Origin: Citrobacter amalonaticus
Lineage (GTDB): Bacteria; Pseudomonadota; Gammaproteobacteria; Enterobacterales; Enterobacteriaceae
Direction: 5' to 3'
DNA length: 64,000 nucleotides
Assembly (NCBI RefSeq): GCF_001559075.2
Contig: NZ_CP014015.2
Span: forward strand, 3,844,001 to 3,908,000
Below, in pieces: positions 29,012 through 43,283 of the stretch; the first letter of the stretch is position 1, and the number at the start of each line of letters is the position of its first letter. Position numbers and translations under genes: made by a program. Under the pieces are notes generated by a model. The model saw only the letters and a program-made list of their open reading frames with translations. It searched no databases and had not been told where the DNA came from.

Positions 29012-29213
29012 AAAGGTTTTCGTATTCTCAGATTCTCAGACTAATCGTCTTATCGGTAAGGCGTTTACTCGTTACAGTCGGTGGCAACCCTACACCAAGT
29101 ACAACGACCTGTCTCCAGGATAAGCACGCAAAGTGAAAAAGGGCCCGGCGAGGTGTCTAAACCATGAGCCAGCGTGCTGAACAATGCAGGGATTCAGTTG
29201 TCCTAATGCCTGA

Positions 29214-33348
<4,135 letters not shown>

Positions 33349-33374
33349 GCGCCATCCGGCGAAATCATCTGAAA

Positions 33375-33401
33375 AATACCGGCCTGCGCCGGTATTTTTT
33401 T
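33375..33401 (+). terminator. Rho-independent terminator after opgH
   Basis: Stem AATACCGGC/GCCGGTATT with loop CTGC and a T run to 33401. Confidence 0.88.
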
Positions 33402-33432
33402 ATACTGAAGAAAACGATTGATGAGGTATCCC

Positions 33433-33660
33433 GTGCGAATCATAGCGGTGGGCATCATGGTGATGCTGTTAAGCGGGTGCGGCAGCATTATCAGCCGGAC
33501 AATCCCCGGACAGGGGCATGGTAACCAGTACTATCCGGGCGTGCAGTGGGACGTCCGGGATTCAGCATGGCGTTATGTCACTATCCTCGATTTGCCGTTC
33601 TCGCTGGTGTTTGACACGCTGCTGTTGCCGCTCGACATGCATCACGGCCCTTACGAGTAA
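33433..33660 (+). CDS. yceK: YceK, small outer-membrane lipoprotein (DUF1375)
   Basis: 75 residues if it starts at the GTG 33433, which has GAGG eight bases upstream and gives the K-12 length; an ATG at 33421 lies within the ribosome site. Lipobox LLSGCGS, with Cys-16 as lipidation site. The rest (GHGNQYYPGVQWDVRD) is conserved but of unknown role. It converges with msyB with no gap between the two stops. Confidence 0.9.
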   Translation: MRIIAVGIMVMLLSGCGSIISRTIPGQGHGNQYYPGVQWDVRDSAWRYVTILDLPFSLVFDTLLLPLDMHHGPYE

Positions 33661-34035
33661 TTACCGCTCATCCCATTCATCGGCTGCGGTTTGACCCTCT
33701 TCGGTATCCAGCGGGGGCTCAAGTTGAAATTCGCCTTCATCCCATTCATGCAGTGTATTCTCTTCCAGCCACTCCTGGCGGATCTCTATCTCATCATAGT
33801 CGCCGTCAAAGACGCTTTGCGCGGCCTCGCCACTGAGCATCGGCAGGCATTCGCCTTCTTCTCCTTCATCGGCAAAAAACTCGACCTGCCACATGATGTC
33901 GCCATCCTGTAGCACATATTTCTGCACGTTGAACTGCTGTACATCGGCTTCATCCTGCTCGAGCTCAGGATGGTCCGCCAAAAATTCTTCACGGGCTGAG
34001 TCAATGGCTTCTTCCAGCGTTGCATACAGGGTCAT
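33661..34035 (-). CDS. msyB: MsyB, acidic protein
   Basis: 124 residues, the E. coli length, very rich in aspartate and glutamate (for example FFADEGEEGECLPML and DGDYDEIEIRQEW). No signal or membrane segment. MsyB was found as a multicopy suppressor of secY and secA defects, and in K-12 it is a stationary-phase, RpoS-linked gene; its mechanism is not known. Confidence 0.93.
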   Translation of the reverse strand: MTLYATLEEAIDSAREEFLADHPELEQDEADVQQFNVQKYVLQDGDIMWQVEFFADEGEEGECLPMLSGEAAQSVFDGDYDEIEIRQEWLEENTLHEWDEGEFQLEPPLDTEEGQTAADEWDER

Positions 34036-34116
34036 CAGAGTCTCCCTTTGATTTGATGAGGTATTCAGGGAAAGAATAGCTGATTCTCCGGTTATGCAAG
34101 TATGAATGCTGAAAAA

Positions 34117-35337
34117 TCATCCCGCTGTTCGCGAGAAAGCACGACGACGCAGGCTGTTCCAGGAATAAATAGCGTTAAACAATACTACCCCGGCGGTGAC
34201 CAGAAAGACGGCGCGGAAGCCATAGTTAGCGGAAATCGCCGCCCCCATGAGCGGGCCGGTGACGTTGCCGATATCGCGGAAAGACTGGTTATAACTAAAG
34301 ATGCGCCCGGCGATTTGGTTTGTGGAGTTATAGACCAGCAGCGTTTGTACCGCCGGCAACAGCGCGCCGTCAGCGGCACCCAATAAAAAGCGCAGTACCG
34401 CCAGTTGCCACGGAGTCTGCACAAAGGACATGGGGACAAGCAGCAGGACGGAGAGGATCAGCGCAACGATGAGGATTTTCTCTGGCCCGATGCGGTCTCC
34501 CAGTTTGCCGAGTCTTGGCGCGCTGAGTAACGCCGCGACGCCGGGTACGGACGCGATCATCCCGCTGATAAACGCAATATTGCTGACGTTACCCGCCAGT
34601 TCGCGCACATAGAGGGTCAGAATCGGCGCAATGGAACCTGTCGCGACCTGAATAATCAGCGTGGTGACGAACAGGCTCAGTACCAGTTTCGGGTTCTTAA
34701 GCGTGGCAACCACTTCCCGGACGCGCAGCATCTCTTTCTTGCTGATGGGTTTGAAGTTTTCGCGAATAAAAAACAGCGTCAATAAGAAACAGATCAGCAG
34801 CACCGTCGCGGTGATGAAGAAAACCGGGCGCAGGCCATACTGGTCGGCGAGCAGGCCGCCCGCGAGTGGGCCGAGTAATGCACCGCTGACGCCGCCGGTA
34901 GAGAGCGTTCCCAGCGCCCAGCCGCTTTTATTGCGTGGTACCTGGGTGGCGATCAGGGCGTTGGCGTTGGGAATGAATCCGCCCAGTAACCCGAGCAGCG
35001 CACGCAGCACCAGAAACTGCCAGATATTCTGCGCAAGGCCCATTAGCAGCATCACTATCGCCATTCCCAGCGCGGATCGCAGCAGCATAATCTTTCTGCC
35101 TTTACGGTCGGCGAGTCCGCCCCAGAAGGGAGAGGCGATAGCAGAAAAAAGAAACGTAATACTAAAGACCAGTCCGGACCACATGTTGAGCGCACTGTGG
35201 CCCGTTACGCCGAGTTGTTCGACATAAAGCGGTAAAAATGGCATCACCAGGCTAAATGCGGCGCCGGTTAAGAAACAGCCGAGCCAGGTGACAGTGAGAT
35301 TACGTTTCCAGTTTATGGGAGTATCAGAGGGTGACAT
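34117..35337 (-). CDS. mdtG: MFS multidrug efflux protein MdtG
   Basis: 406 residues, 12 membrane segments. Major facilitator motif in loop 2-3: [13 protein letters not shown]. Sequence and place between msyB and lpxL match E. coli mdtG (yceE), which gives resistance to fosfomycin and deoxycholate when overexpressed and belongs to the MarA/SoxS regulon. N-terminus [14 protein letters not shown]. Confidence 0.94.
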   Translation of the reverse strand: MSPSDTPINWKRNLTVTWLGCFLTGAAFSLVMPFLPLYVEQLGVTGHSALNMWSGLVFSITFLFSAIASPFWGGLADRKGRKIMLLRSALGMAIVMLLMGLAQNIWQFLVLRALLGLLGGFIPNANALIATQVPRNKSGWALGTLSTGGVSGALLGPLAGGLLADQYGLRPVFFITATVLLICFLLTLFFIRENFKPISKKEMLRVREVVATLKNPKLVLSLFVTTLIIQVATGSIAPILTLYVRELAGNVSNIAFISGMIASVPGVAALLSAPRLGKLGDRIGPEKILIVALILSVLLLVPMSFVQTPWQLAVLRFLLGAADGALLPAVQTLLVYNSTNQIAGRIFSYNQSFRDIGNVTGPLMGAAISANYGFRAVFLVTAGVVLFNAIYSWNSLRRRAFSRTAG

Positions 35338-35462
35338 AGCGATCCGCGTGTGATGCGCTGTTGGCGCGATCGGGCAAAAAACGAATATAAATTAAGCATA
35401 TTCATTATGCGCCTGGATGCAGAGGGTCGCAATGCGGGGAGCTTTTATCGCTAAAAGTGGTG

Positions 35463-35486
35463 AAAAAGCAGTCCGGAAGGACTGCT
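35463..35486 (-). terminator. Rho-independent terminator after lpxL
   Basis: Minus strand: stem AGCAGTCC/GGACTGCT with loop TTCC, followed by five T residues. Confidence 0.85.
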
Positions 35487-35495
35487 CTGTAGGAT

Positions 35496-36416
35496 TTAAT
35501 AGCGGGAAGGCATCCCGGCAGGACGCGTTTTAAAGCGGCGATGTAGCCACATGTACTGCTCCGGCGCCATCATGATGCACTTTTCAACAATCTTGTTCAT
35601 CCAGGCGGCGGTGGTCTCTGCGTCATCCAGCGGCGGTGAACATTCGGGCGGTAACATAATCAGCTGGTAGCCTTTGCCGTCGGGCTTACGACGCGGAACA
35701 AACGGCACCAGGCAGGCATTAGACATTCGCGCCAGCATCCAGGTGCCGGAGGTGGTGGCCGCCTGTTCAACAGCAAAAAGCGGGACGAACACGCTGGCGC
35801 GCGGGCCATAATCGTGGTCCGGCGCATACCAGACCACTTCGCCTTTCTTCAGCGCCTTAATCATTCCTTTCAGATCTTTGCGATCGAGCATGGATTTATT
35901 GGAACGCATACGTCCCCAGGTCTGGAGCCAGTCGAGCAAGGGATTATCATTCGGGCGATAAACGCCGATGCCGGGTTCCTGCAAACCGAACTGGCGCGCG
36001 CCGAGTTCCAGGGTTAAAAAGTGCAACCCCACCAGCAAAATTCCGCGCTGCTGAGCCTGAACGTCACGAATATGCTCCATACCGATCACTTCCGTCCAGC
36101 GGGTGATGCGACGATCGGACCAGAACCAGGCCATCCCGGTTTCCAGCAGACCCATACCGACGGATTCAAAGTTTTTAACCACCATCGCATGACGGTCGCC
36201 CTCACTCATTTCAGGGAAACAGAGCTCGAGGTTACGATACGCAATTTTCGTCCGCCGCTTCATCAGACGATGCGCCAGGTGACCCATCATATGACCAAGG
36301 CGATAGAGTATCGGATAGGGCAACTGCACGACCAACCAAAGTGCGCCAATACCGAGCCAGGTTAACCAATACCGTGGATGCAGTAGTGCTGCGGAGAACT
36401 TGGGTAAATTCGTCAT
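35496..36416 (-). CDS. lpxL: Lipid A lauroyltransferase LpxL
   Basis: 306 residues. One N-terminal membrane segment, then the acyltransferase domain with the HX4E catalytic motif in [11 protein letters not shown]. It adds the secondary laurate to Kdo2-lipid IVA on the inner face of the inner membrane. Length and C-terminus ([12 protein letters not shown]) match E. coli LpxL (htrB). Transcribed divergently from trhO. Confidence 0.96.
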   Translation of the reverse strand: MTNLPKFSAALLHPRYWLTWLGIGALWLVVQLPYPILYRLGHMMGHLAHRLMKRRTKIAYRNLELCFPEMSEGDRHAMVVKNFESVGMGLLETGMAWFWSDRRITRWTEVIGMEHIRDVQAQQRGILLVGLHFLTLELGARQFGLQEPGIGVYRPNDNPLLDWLQTWGRMRSNKSMLDRKDLKGMIKALKKGEVVWYAPDHDYGPRASVFVPLFAVEQAATTSGTWMLARMSNACLVPFVPRRKPDGKGYQLIMLPPECSPPLDDAETTAAWMNKIVEKCIMMAPEQYMWLHRRFKTRPAGMPSRY

Positions 36417-36641
36417 GTCTTTCCTGTTGTATACCTTAAAACGGGCAATTATCTGTATTGTTGCATTTTTTCGCTGCCAGAAAAAATTTGTGGCTTTGGA
36501 ATGGCGATAAATGCAGCAAATGTTGTTAATTTTTTAGTTTGAAGAAGGAAATGTAGCGCAAAATGTATGGATGTAAATTGGCACTGATTGCTATATGATG
36601 CCGCCGATTCTGATTTTCACCTGTTGCAGGACCCGTACACC

Positions 36642-37694
36642 ATGCCAGTGTTACATAACCGTATTTCCAATGACGCCCTCAGAGCCCGGATGTTGGCTGA
36701 AACTGAGCCGCGCACGACCATTTCGTTCTACAAATATTTTACCATCGCAGACCCGCAGGCCACACGCGATGCGTTGTATCAAAAGTTAACAGCGCTGAAT
36801 GTTTTTGGTCGGATCTATCTGGCGCATGAAGGGATTAATGCCCAAATCAGCGTACCGCAAAGTCAGGTGGAGGCGTTCCGCCAGCAGCTGTACGCCTTTG
36901 ATCCGGCACTTAACGGCGTGCGTCTGAACATTGCGCTGGAAGATGATGGGAAATCTTTCTGGGTGCTGCGGATGAAAGTGCGTGAGCGGATTGTGGCGGA
37001 TGGCATTGAGGATCCGAGCTTTGATGCCAGCGATGTCGGCGACTATCTCAAGGCTGCTGAAGTGAACGCGATGCTCGACGACCCGGATGCGCTGTTCATC
37101 GATATGCGTAACCACTACGAATACGAAGTGGGCCATTTTGAGAACGCGCTGGAAATTCCGGCCGACACGTTCCGCGAGCAGTTACCCAAAGCGGTCGAAA
37201 TGATGCAGGAACACAAAGATAAAAAGATTGTGATGTACTGCACCGGCGGTATTCGCTGTGAAAAAGCCAGCGCCTGGATGAAGCACAATGGCTTCAGTAA
37301 AGTGTGGCACATTGAAGGCGGTATCATTGAATATGCGCGCAAGGCCCGCGAGCAGGGGTTACCGGTGCGTTTCATCGGCAAAAACTTTGTGTTTGACGAG
37401 CGCATGGGCGAGCGCATTTCAGATGAGGTGATTGCACATTGTCATCAGTGCGGCGCGCCGTGCGACAGCCACACCAACTGTAAAAATGACGGCTGCCATC
37501 TGCTGTTTATTCAGTGCCCGGCGTGTGCGCAACAGTACAACGGTTGCTGCAGCGAGATTTGTTGCGAAGAGAGTGCGTTACCGGAAGAAGAGCAACGTCG
37601 CCTGCGCGCAGGGCGCGAGAACGGTAATAAAATCTTCAACAAGTCGCGTGGGCGACTGAATACGAAACTGGGTATTCCGGATCCCGCCGAGTAA
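36642..37694 (+). CDS. trhO: tRNA uridine-34 hydroxylase TrhO (rhodanese family)
   Basis: 350 residues from the ATG at 36642, the E. coli YceA start ([11 protein letters not shown]). N-terminal ferredoxin-like domain, central rhodanese domain with active-site loop CTGGIRC (Cys-200), and a C-terminal cysteine-rich zinc-like region ([25 protein letters not shown]). It makes 5-hydroxyuridine at wobble position 34 of certain tRNAs using oxygen. The gene was formerly yceA. Confidence 0.94.
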   Translation: MPVLHNRISNDALRARMLAETEPRTTISFYKYFTIADPQATRDALYQKLTALNVFGRIYLAHEGINAQISVPQSQVEAFRQQLYAFDPALNGVRLNIALEDDGKSFWVLRMKVRERIVADGIEDPSFDASDVGDYLKAAEVNAMLDDPDALFIDMRNHYEYEVGHFENALEIPADTFREQLPKAVEMMQEHKDKKIVMYCTGGIRCEKASAWMKHNGFSKVWHIEGGIIEYARKAREQGLPVRFIGKNFVFDERMGERISDEVIAHCHQCGAPCDSHTNCKNDGCHLLFIQCPACAQQYNGCCSEICCEESALPEEEQRRLRAGRENGNKIFNKSRGRLNTKLGIPDPAE

Positions 37695-37701
37695 CGAACA
37701 G

Positions 37702-37722
37702 GAGAGGGGGGAGCCCCCTCTC
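37702..37722. terminator. Hairpin between trhO and yceI
   Basis: A perfect 9-bp stem GAGAGGGGG/CCCCCTCTC with loop GAG in the gap between convergent genes. No T run, so its strength as a terminator is unclear. Confidence 0.5.
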
Positions 37723-37729
37723 GAAATGC

Positions 37730-38305
37730 TTACTTCTGCTGTACGCCTTCAACCGAGATAATTAAATCCACTTCCTGCGAGGCAGGACCCAGATCGGTGG
37801 TGATGTTGAAATCCTTCAGCTTGATTTTACCTTCGGCTTCGAAGCCTGCGCGTTTACCTCCCCACGGATCGTCACCCTGACCGATCATCTTCGCTTCCAG
37901 CGTCACCGGCTTTGTTACGCCGTTTAACGTCAGATTCCCGGTGATGTCCAGTTCGTCACCGTCTTTCTTCACGCTGGTGGAGGTAAAGGTCGCCTGCGGG
38001 AATTTCGCTACATTCAGGAAATCAGCGCTGCGCAGGTGCTTGTCACGCTCGGCGTGGTTGGTATCCACGCTGTTGGTGTTGATAGTCACGTTCACTTTGT
38101 CTGCCGCGGGATCTTTTTCATCAAAGGTAAAGGTCCCGTTGAAGTCTTTGAACGTGCCGTACAACCAGCTATATCCCAGGTGTTGAATGCGGAAATTAAC
38201 AAAGGCATGTTGTCCTTCTTTGTCAATTTTATAATCCGCCGCTACGGCGGAACCGGTGGTGAACAGCAGAGAGGCGAGAGTTAAACCCAGCAGGCTTTTT
38301 TTCAT
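37730..38305 (-). CDS. yceI: YceI, periplasmic lipocalin-like isoprenoid-binding protein
   Basis: 191 residues; signal peptide ends SAVAAD near residue 22. The mature part is the YceI beta-barrel: [23 protein letters not shown] at the start and [16 protein letters not shown] later. Family members bind polyprenoid quinone-like chains; in E. coli the gene is induced at high pH and osmolarity. Its start overlaps the yceJ stop by four bases, so the two form a yceJ-yceI operon. Confidence 0.94.
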   Translation of the reverse strand: MKKSLLGLTLASLLFTTGSAVAADYKIDKEGQHAFVNFRIQHLGYSWLYGTFKDFNGTFTFDEKDPAADKVNVTINTNSVDTNHAERDKHLRSADFLNVAKFPQATFTSTSVKKDGDELDITGNLTLNGVTKPVTLEAKMIGQGDDPWGGKRAGFEAEGKIKLKDFNITTDLGPASQEVDLIISVEGVQQK

Positions 38306-38874
38306 TTTTGAGCTCCATAGTCAGATGACGACTTACCCAACATGCGATTCAGGGTGTCGTCTTTATCGATAAAGTGGTGTTTGAAGGCCATCAGGCCATG
38401 CAGAACGGAAAGAATAACGACGGTCCAGGCCAGCCACAGGTGTACGCTTCCGGCGAGATCGGCCTGAACGCCAGCATCCGCGAAGGTCGCCGGGACATCA
38501 AACCAGCCGAAAACGCTGATCGGTTTACCGTCCGCTGTTGAGATCAGGTAACCGCTGATGACAATGCTAAACAACAGCAGGTATAGCGCGAGGTGGCCCA
38601 ACGCTGCGCCAGCGCGGGTCAGGGCCGAATAGCTCTTCAGTGCTTTCGGCGGTGGAGAGAGCAGACGCCAGATGACCCGCACGACCAGGCCCATCATCAG
38701 CAGGATCCCGATGCTCTTGTGCAATTCCGGCCCCTGGTGATACCAGCCGTCATAATAGCTCAACGTCACCATCCAGAGACCGAGAGCAAACATACCGTAG
38801 ACCACCAACGCAGTTAGCCAGTGAAGCATGGCGGAAATAAAACCATATCGTTGAGGGGTATTTGAAAATTGCAT
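38302..38874 (-). CDS. yceJ: YceJ, cytochrome b561 family
   Basis: 190 residues with four membrane segments. Conserved histidines for two b hemes are seen in the first (AMLHWLTAL), the second ([11 protein letters not shown]) and the last segments ([23 protein letters not shown]). This is the pattern of E. coli YceJ, a CybB relative. It probably passes electrons between quinol and a periplasmic partner, perhaps YceI; that partnership is inferred from the overlapping genes. Confidence 0.92.
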   Translation of the reverse strand: MQFSNTPQRYGFISAMLHWLTALVVYGMFALGLWMVTLSYYDGWYHQGPELHKSIGILLMMGLVVRVIWRLLSPPPKALKSYSALTRAGAALGHLALYLLLFSIVISGYLISTADGKPISVFGWFDVPATFADAGVQADLAGSVHLWLAWTVVILSVLHGLMAFKHHFIDKDDTLNRMLGKSSSDYGAQK

Positions 38875-39135
38875 AAAAATTCCATTTCATATTTCAGGAT
38901 TGAATGAAAATGGCCCGACAGAGACATAAATGCAACTAAAAAATAACATCGGGAGAGATATTTAACGTTGATTCAATAATTTTGCATTTAGTATGGATTT
39001 TGATTCAATGGATTCGTCAGAAATGACCGATTCGTGACTGTTTGTTGGGGTGGGGGATTGGTTTTGTTATTCAAAAAATCAAAACAAAAATTAGATAACC
39101 TTCAGTTTTTGTCAGTATTTGTCAATGCTGAGGGC

Positions 39136-39249
39136 TCAGTAAAACAGGATGTAAATAACATCAAGAATAGCCAGTAGCGACCACAAAATAACGTAGAGCA
39201 TAAAATGCTCGCGAATATTGTTGACCAGATAAAGAAACAGACGACGCAT
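39136..39249 (-). CDS. yceO: YceO, very small membrane protein
   Basis: 37 residues, between yceJ and solA as in E. coli. Begins [15 protein letters not shown] and continues with a hydrophobic stretch ([18 protein letters not shown]), so one membrane helix with a basic cytoplasmic N-terminus. A stop codon lies two codons upstream of this ATG, which fixes the start; GGTGAT is a weak ribosome site. It lies after the solA terminator. In E. coli the gene affects biofilm formation. Confidence 0.78.
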   Translation of the reverse strand: MRRLFLYLVNNIREHFMLYVILWSLLAILDVIYILFY

Positions 39250-39264
39250 ATTTTAATCACCATT

Positions 39265-39286
39265 AAAAAGGCCTCATTACGAGGCC
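39265..39286 (-). terminator. Rho-independent terminator after solA
   Basis: Minus strand: stem GGCCTC/GAGGCC with a 5-base loop, followed by five T residues. It separates solA from the downstream yceO. Confidence 0.82.
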
Positions 39287-39295
39287 ATTTGATGA

Positions 39296-40417
39296 TTATG
39301 CCGTAAATCGGGAAAGCCTGAATGGCGTCAGGTCAAAGGCGGATGGCTTTTCCTGGGCAAAGTCAGCGGCAATTTCACCCAACACCGAGGCAAATTTAAA
39401 GCCGTGACCACTCAGCCCGGTCACGATCAGCGTGTTGTCATGGCCGGGCAGCGTGTCGATGATAAAGTCTTCATCCGGTGAGTTGTCGTAGGTGCAGGCC
39501 GCACCGTGCAGACAGCAGCCGATCCCCGGAAGGACATTACGCAGGAACGGGAATGCTTCAGACCCATCGCTGGCGATACTGGCAAACGGTTTGCGATCGG
39601 CTTCGGCGTGGATAAGTTGCCCGCCGTTGTGCTTACCGATTTTCAGTTCGTCGTTCTCCGCCGGGAAGCCGTAATATTGATCGCCATTGGGCAGTTCACC
39701 GGTGAAGGCAGGAAACTTATTCTTGATGCTATAGCGGCCATCGGCCTGATACCAGGCAAATACTTTTCGTACCGGCTGGATGGGGAGGTCGGGGATCAAA
39801 GCCTGAACCCAGGTACCGGCGCTCACCAGCGCTTTCTTCGCGCTGTACTCGCCGTCAGCGGTTTCCACCGTTACTCCGCCGTCATCATCATGGTGAATGG
39901 CTGTGACCGGGCAGTTGAAGAGCTGAGCGCATCCTGCTTGTTCTGCCAGACGGATCCAGGTTTTGATCGCCAGTTCACTGCGTAAAAAACCGGAATCCGC
40001 TTCGAACAGGCCGGTGTAGTCTGCAGGTACGCGGATTTCAGGCCAGCGCGCCATGATGGCGGCGGCATCCAGTTGCTCAACGTTCAGTTGCCACTGTTTT
40101 GCGCTGCGCGCGACGTTTGCCAGGAAGGGCGAATCGGCGGGGCCAAGATTGATGACGCCGGAGCGGACGAAAATCGGCTCTTCATTTTGAGTGGAGAGTT
40201 CGTCCCATAGCGCCTGCGCGCGCAGCACCAGCGGAACGTATTTTTCACCTTCGCCATATGCGTGGCGGATCAACCGGGTGTCGCCGTGATGACTACCCTG
40301 TTGGTGTGGCGGCATATGCGCGTCGGTCATCAGAACGTTTAACCCGGCGCGAGTGGCATAATAACCTGCGGCTGCCCCAACGGACCCGCTGCCTATAATG
40401 ATTAAGTCGTATTTCAT
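39296..40417 (-). CDS. solA: N-methyl-L-tryptophan oxidase SolA
   Basis: 373 residues from the ATG at 40417 (K-12 start [14 protein letters not shown]); 26 further upstream codons are unsupported. FAD-binding GSGSVG at residues 9-14. The segment [11 protein letters not shown] near residue 310 holds the cysteine that links FAD covalently in the monomeric sarcosine oxidase family. It demethylates N-methyl amino acids with oxygen, releasing formaldehyde and peroxide. Confidence 0.95.
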   Translation of the reverse strand: MKYDLIIIGSGSVGAAAGYYATRAGLNVLMTDAHMPPHQQGSHHGDTRLIRHAYGEGEKYVPLVLRAQALWDELSTQNEEPIFVRSGVINLGPADSPFLANVARSAKQWQLNVEQLDAAAIMARWPEIRVPADYTGLFEADSGFLRSELAIKTWIRLAEQAGCAQLFNCPVTAIHHDDDGGVTVETADGEYSAKKALVSAGTWVQALIPDLPIQPVRKVFAWYQADGRYSIKNKFPAFTGELPNGDQYYGFPAENDELKIGKHNGGQLIHAEADRKPFASIASDGSEAFPFLRNVLPGIGCCLHGAACTYDNSPDEDFIIDTLPGHDNTLIVTGLSGHGFKFASVLGEIAADFAQEKPSAFDLTPFRLSRFTA

Positions 40418-40487
40418 CGGTTTCTCTCTGCTGTCGCGTTTGATGCAGAGTAAATAAGTGAAATGCGTAATACAACCCAGAAATAGC

Positions 40488-40513
40488 AAAGGCACCCCGA
40501 AGGTGCCTTTTTA
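40488..40513. terminator. Terminator between bssS and solA
   Basis: Stem GGCACC/GGTGCC with a 5-base loop, flanked by AAA on the left and TTTTT on the right. On the minus strand it follows bssS; its T run there is short. Confidence 0.6.
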
Positions 40514-40532
40514 AGTGAGAATGTCCGTCTCG

Positions 40533-40787
40533 TTAATGCCGACGGTATTCGTTTACCTGGTAATCGCCGGATTCGATTTTGGCAATGCCGGCTTCTAATA
40601 TCGAAATAAATTGTCTGGCAACATCGGTGGTTAACCAGAGCGTTTGACCGACTTCTGTACCATCGGGTTCGGGACGATTTGGAGTCTGGTAGTGCAAACG
40701 CAGCATCAGCGCGTCATAGCTATCTACGGTGCTGATGTCCCATCCCACAAGCGGATGAGTCTGAATGACTTCATTATTCTTTTCCAT
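40533..40787 (-). CDS. bssS: Biofilm regulator BssS
   Basis: 84 residues from the second of two adjacent ATGs (40787), giving the E. coli length; AGGGGGC precedes both. It begins MEKNNEVIQTHPLVGWDIS and is nearly identical to the K-12 protein throughout. BssS affects biofilm formation and indole/AI-2 signalling in E. coli; its molecular activity is not known. No domain motif beyond the family itself. Confidence 0.94.
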   Translation of the reverse strand: MEKNNEVIQTHPLVGWDISTVDSYDALMLRLHYQTPNRPEPDGTEVGQTLWLTTDVARQFISILEAGIAKIESGDYQVNEYRRH

Positions 40788-41121
40788 CATGCCCCCTAAT
40801 TCGTGTTACAAGACAACGGTTTTCGAGGTTCAATGCGTTTTTATCTGAAGCAACTTCAGTATATCAATAAATAAGGGTATTCACTGAGATTTTAAAGAGG
40901 GGGGAGCATAAATTTCTGCAAATTAAGAATTTGTGAGTAATTAATCACCATCTTGTTCACTCTTTTTAAGTATGTTGTGCAATAATCTTGAGTGACTGGT
41001 GAAAATATAATCAATTCTGAAGGCAACAGGGAATTATTAAATGATGCCGCAAAACAGTTGTCTTAACGATGAGAGAAAAAAGCCGGGGCGACCCGGCAAA
41101 AGAGACTACGGCATAGCATTT
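40788..41121. other. Intergenic region bssS-dinI
   Basis: 334 bases. The left two thirds are AT-rich and must hold the bssS promoter; I cannot fix it. The right end holds the dinI terminator (listed). The frame that crosses this region from 41041 is antisense to dinI and is rejected. Confidence 0.5.
41076..41097 (-). terminator. Rho-independent terminator after dinI
   Basis: Minus strand: stem GCCGGG/CCCGGC with a 4-base loop, followed by six T residues. Confidence 0.85.
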
Positions 41122-41367
41122 TTATTCTTTAATGAACCAGTCGTCAGCGCTTTCCCAGGTTTCCTGGAGAATTTCGCTGATCCGTTCTTTATCTTCTTTC
41201 GTCGCGCCAATCACGGACAAATTATTTGCAGCGGCATAACGAACGGTCACGTTACCGTCATTATCGGGAAAGTGGTGAGTAATACGACGGGAGAGTTCAC
41301 CTGCCAGGGCGTCAATAGCTCCGGCAGGTAAAGGTGAAGTTTTAGCAATGGTGACTTCAATACGCAT
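41122..41367 (-). CDS. dinI: SOS modulator DinI
   Basis: 81 residues, the E. coli length. Begins MRIEVTIAKTSPLPAG, ends TWESADDWFIKE, with the acidic C-terminal helix that mimics DNA and binds RecA. DinI stabilises RecA filaments and tunes cleavage of LexA and UmuD. A LexA box lies directly upstream. Confidence 0.95.
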   Translation of the reverse strand: MRIEVTIAKTSPLPAGAIDALAGELSRRITHHFPDNDGNVTVRYAAANNLSVIGATKEDKERISEILQETWESADDWFIKE

Positions 41368-41388
41368 AATGGCCCCCTGTTGAATATA

Positions 41389-41404
41389 CTGGTTATTTAT
41401 ACAG
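41389..41404 (-). promoter_or_regulatory. LexA box of dinI
   Basis: CTGGTTATTTATACAG fits the LexA consensus CTGT-N8-ACAG except for one base in the left arm (CTGG). It sits about 22 bases upstream of the dinI ATG, the place of the known LexA site in E. coli. Confidence 0.85.
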
Positions 41405-41443
41405 TCATCCTGGCCAGGTTACAACAGGCGGCATCGTTTTTTT

Positions 41444-42490
41444 TTACTTTTTAATCGTCCAGCGTACCGTTTCGCCCCCGAGGAACGGCACCAGCGTATC
41501 GTCGGTCAACGCGATGCTCTCTGGTACTTGCTGCTCTTCACGTACCAGTTCAATGAAGGTGTCATTGACCTCCAGGCCGTAGAATCGCGGACCGTTCAGT
41601 GAACAAAACGCTTCAAAGTGCGCCAGGGCATTCATCTCTTCAAATACGCTTGCATAACTGGCCAGTGCCGTTGGCGCGTTGAAGCATCCCGCGCAGCCAC
41701 AGCTCGATTCCTTACGATGACGAGCGTGCGGGGCCGAATCGGTGCCAAGGAAGGCGCGCTCAAAGCCGCTGGCAACCAGTTCACGCAAGGCTTGCTGGTG
41801 AACATTGCGTTTCAGAATTGGCAGGCAGTAGAGGTGTGGGCGAATGCCGCCAACCAGCATGTGATTACGGTTAAACATCAAGTGCTGCGGTGTAATCGTC
41901 GCGGCCAGTAATTCGTTGCCGTCACGGACATACTCCGCCGCATCTTTGGTGGTGATGTGCTCAAAGACCACTTTCAGCGCAGGCAGGCGCTGGCGCAGAG
42001 GCTCCATCACTGTCTCAATAAAACGCGCTTCCCGGTCAAAAATATCGATATCGGCGTGGGTGACTTCGCCATGCACCAGCAGCGGCATCCCGAGTTTTTC
42101 CATGCGCTCAAGTACTGGCATGATCGCATCAATGGAGGTGACGCCGTGGCTGGAGTTGGTCGTGGCATTCGCCGGGTAGAGTTTGGCTGCGGTGAACACG
42201 CCTTCGCGAAAGCCGCGTTCCAGTTCAGCGGGATCCAGCGTGTCCGTTAAATAGCAGGTCATCAGCGGCGTGAAGGTCTGTCCGGCAGGGACCGCATCAA
42301 GGATGCGCTGGCGGTAGGCAATTGCCGCATCTACCGTGGTGATCGGCGGCGCCAGGTTGGGCATCACAATCGCACGTGCATAAACATCGCTGGTGTACGG
42401 CACAACCGTTTTCAGCATTTCGCCGTCGCGAAGGTGAAGGTGCCAGTCATCTGGGCGGCGGATCTTTAAAACCTGGGAAGGTGCTGTCAT
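41444..42490 (-). CDS. pyrC: Dihydroorotase
   Basis: 348 residues from the ATG at 42490, the E. coli start ([16 protein letters not shown]); 14 upstream codons are unsupported. Zinc ligands His-17 and His-19 are in DWHLHLRDG; the carbamylated lysine is in [14 protein letters not shown]; later [15 protein letters not shown] and [13 protein letters not shown] carry the remaining ligands. Third step of pyrimidine synthesis. Expression is likely set by start-site switching in its leader and by PurR (see separate entries). Confidence 0.96.
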   Translation of the reverse strand: MTAPSQVLKIRRPDDWHLHLRDGEMLKTVVPYTSDVYARAIVMPNLAPPITTVDAAIAYRQRILDAVPAGQTFTPLMTCYLTDTLDPAELERGFREGVFTAAKLYPANATTNSSHGVTSIDAIMPVLERMEKLGMPLLVHGEVTHADIDIFDREARFIETVMEPLRQRLPALKVVFEHITTKDAAEYVRDGNELLAATITPQHLMFNRNHMLVGGIRPHLYCLPILKRNVHQQALRELVASGFERAFLGTDSAPHARHRKESSCGCAGCFNAPTALASYASVFEEMNALAHFEAFCSLNGPRFYGLEVNDTFIELVREEQQVPESIALTDDTLVPFLGGETVRWTIKK

Positions 42491-42535
42491 CAATATGCTC
42501 CGGCTGGGGGATGTCATTTTTGCCGGAAACAAAGG
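42491..42535 (-). promoter_or_regulatory. pyrC promoter -10 and leader hairpin
   Basis: On the minus strand a -10-like TATCCT is followed after six bases by CCGG, the start region, and then by GCCGGAGC just before the ATG. GCCGG can pair with the CCGGC at the transcript start and hide the GGAG ribosome site. In E. coli and Salmonella pyrC, transcripts starting at G form this hairpin and those starting at C do not, giving pyrimidine control. The elements are visible; the mechanism is carried over. Confidence 0.7.
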
Positions 42536-42540
42536 ATAAG

Positions 42541-42556
42541 GGGAAACGTTTTCGTT
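42541..42556 (-). promoter_or_regulatory. PurR operator of pyrC
   Basis: Minus strand AACGAAAACGTTTCCC matches the PurR consensus ACGCAAACGTTTNCGT in its central AAACGTTT and most of the left arm. It overlaps the expected -35 area of the pyrC promoter; PurR control of pyrC is known in E. coli. Confidence 0.65.
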
Positions 42557-42563
42557 TGCACGT

Positions 42564-42587
42564 AAAAAAAGGCGCCGCAGCGCCTTT
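42564..42587 (-). terminator. Rho-independent terminator after yceB
   Basis: Minus strand: stem AAAGGCGC/GCGCCTTT with loop TGCG, then more T residues. It lies just upstream of the pyrC promoter and insulates it. Confidence 0.85.
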
Positions 42588-42592
42588 GTCGT

Positions 42593-43153
42593 TTAATCAG
42601 TGAACGGGATGATGATTTCGCCCGGTTTCACCTCAATGCCTTTGGCGTATTTTTTCGCCAGCGCTTCGCCTTTGCTGCTGTCTTCGCGCAGGACATACGC
42701 TGGCTGCTGGTTAAAGTAATTGCGCAGTGACTGATTCAGATAAGGCATCAGGGTTTGCAGCACCGACTGCATTTTTTCCGGCGTCACGGTGGCGTCCACG
42801 ACTTCCATTTCCTGCAGGAAGATGGCCCCTTTTTCTTTATTGAAGACGGGCAGGGCTTTCAGTTTTAGCTTAATGGTTGCTTTCTGACTGCCAAACAGCG
42901 AATTCATATCCAGTTTTGCATCGCCGGTCAGCGTCACTTTGTTCGGCTCTTCGCGCCCAATCTGACTGGAGAGATTGTTGAGTACGATATGCGCATCGGC
43001 AACGCCCGGAAGTCCGATATCTTTGGCAAAGTTGTTGCGCTTTTCGAGCGCCTGATTTATTTCATGTTCGCTTACGGTGTACTGTGTGAGCTGATTACAG
43101 CCGGTCAACAGGCCGCCAACAATCAACGCGGCAGCAAAAAAAATCTTCTTCAT
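42593..43153 (-). CDS. yceB: YceB, DUF1439 lipoprotein
   Basis: 186 residues, the E. coli length. Lipobox LLTGCNQLT with Cys-19. The mature part is a tubular lipid-binding-like domain of the DUF1439 family (DIGLPGVADAHIVLNNL; LTGDAKLDMNSLFG). Function unproven; probably bound to the outer membrane. Ends GEIIIPFTD. Confidence 0.92.
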   Translation of the reverse strand: MKKIFFAAALIVGGLLTGCNQLTQYTVSEHEINQALEKRNNFAKDIGLPGVADAHIVLNNLSSQIGREEPNKVTLTGDAKLDMNSLFGSQKATIKLKLKALPVFNKEKGAIFLQEMEVVDATVTPEKMQSVLQTLMPYLNQSLRNYFNQQPAYVLREDSSKGEALAKKYAKGIEVKPGEIIIPFTD

Positions 43154-43283
43154 GGGGTTCCTCTACACGATGCGGTCGTCATAATCCTGACATAACGCAG
43201 CATGTGTCACCAGCACGAACTTCGCCAGTAGAAAAAACTGAAAAAAGCGGCAGCCGGTATGGTTCAGCCACCGCCGGTAAACG

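Noticed and set aside
33349..33374. REP element after opgH
   Set aside because: Only a short GCGCCATCCGGCG piece is present, with no inverted partner; too little to call.
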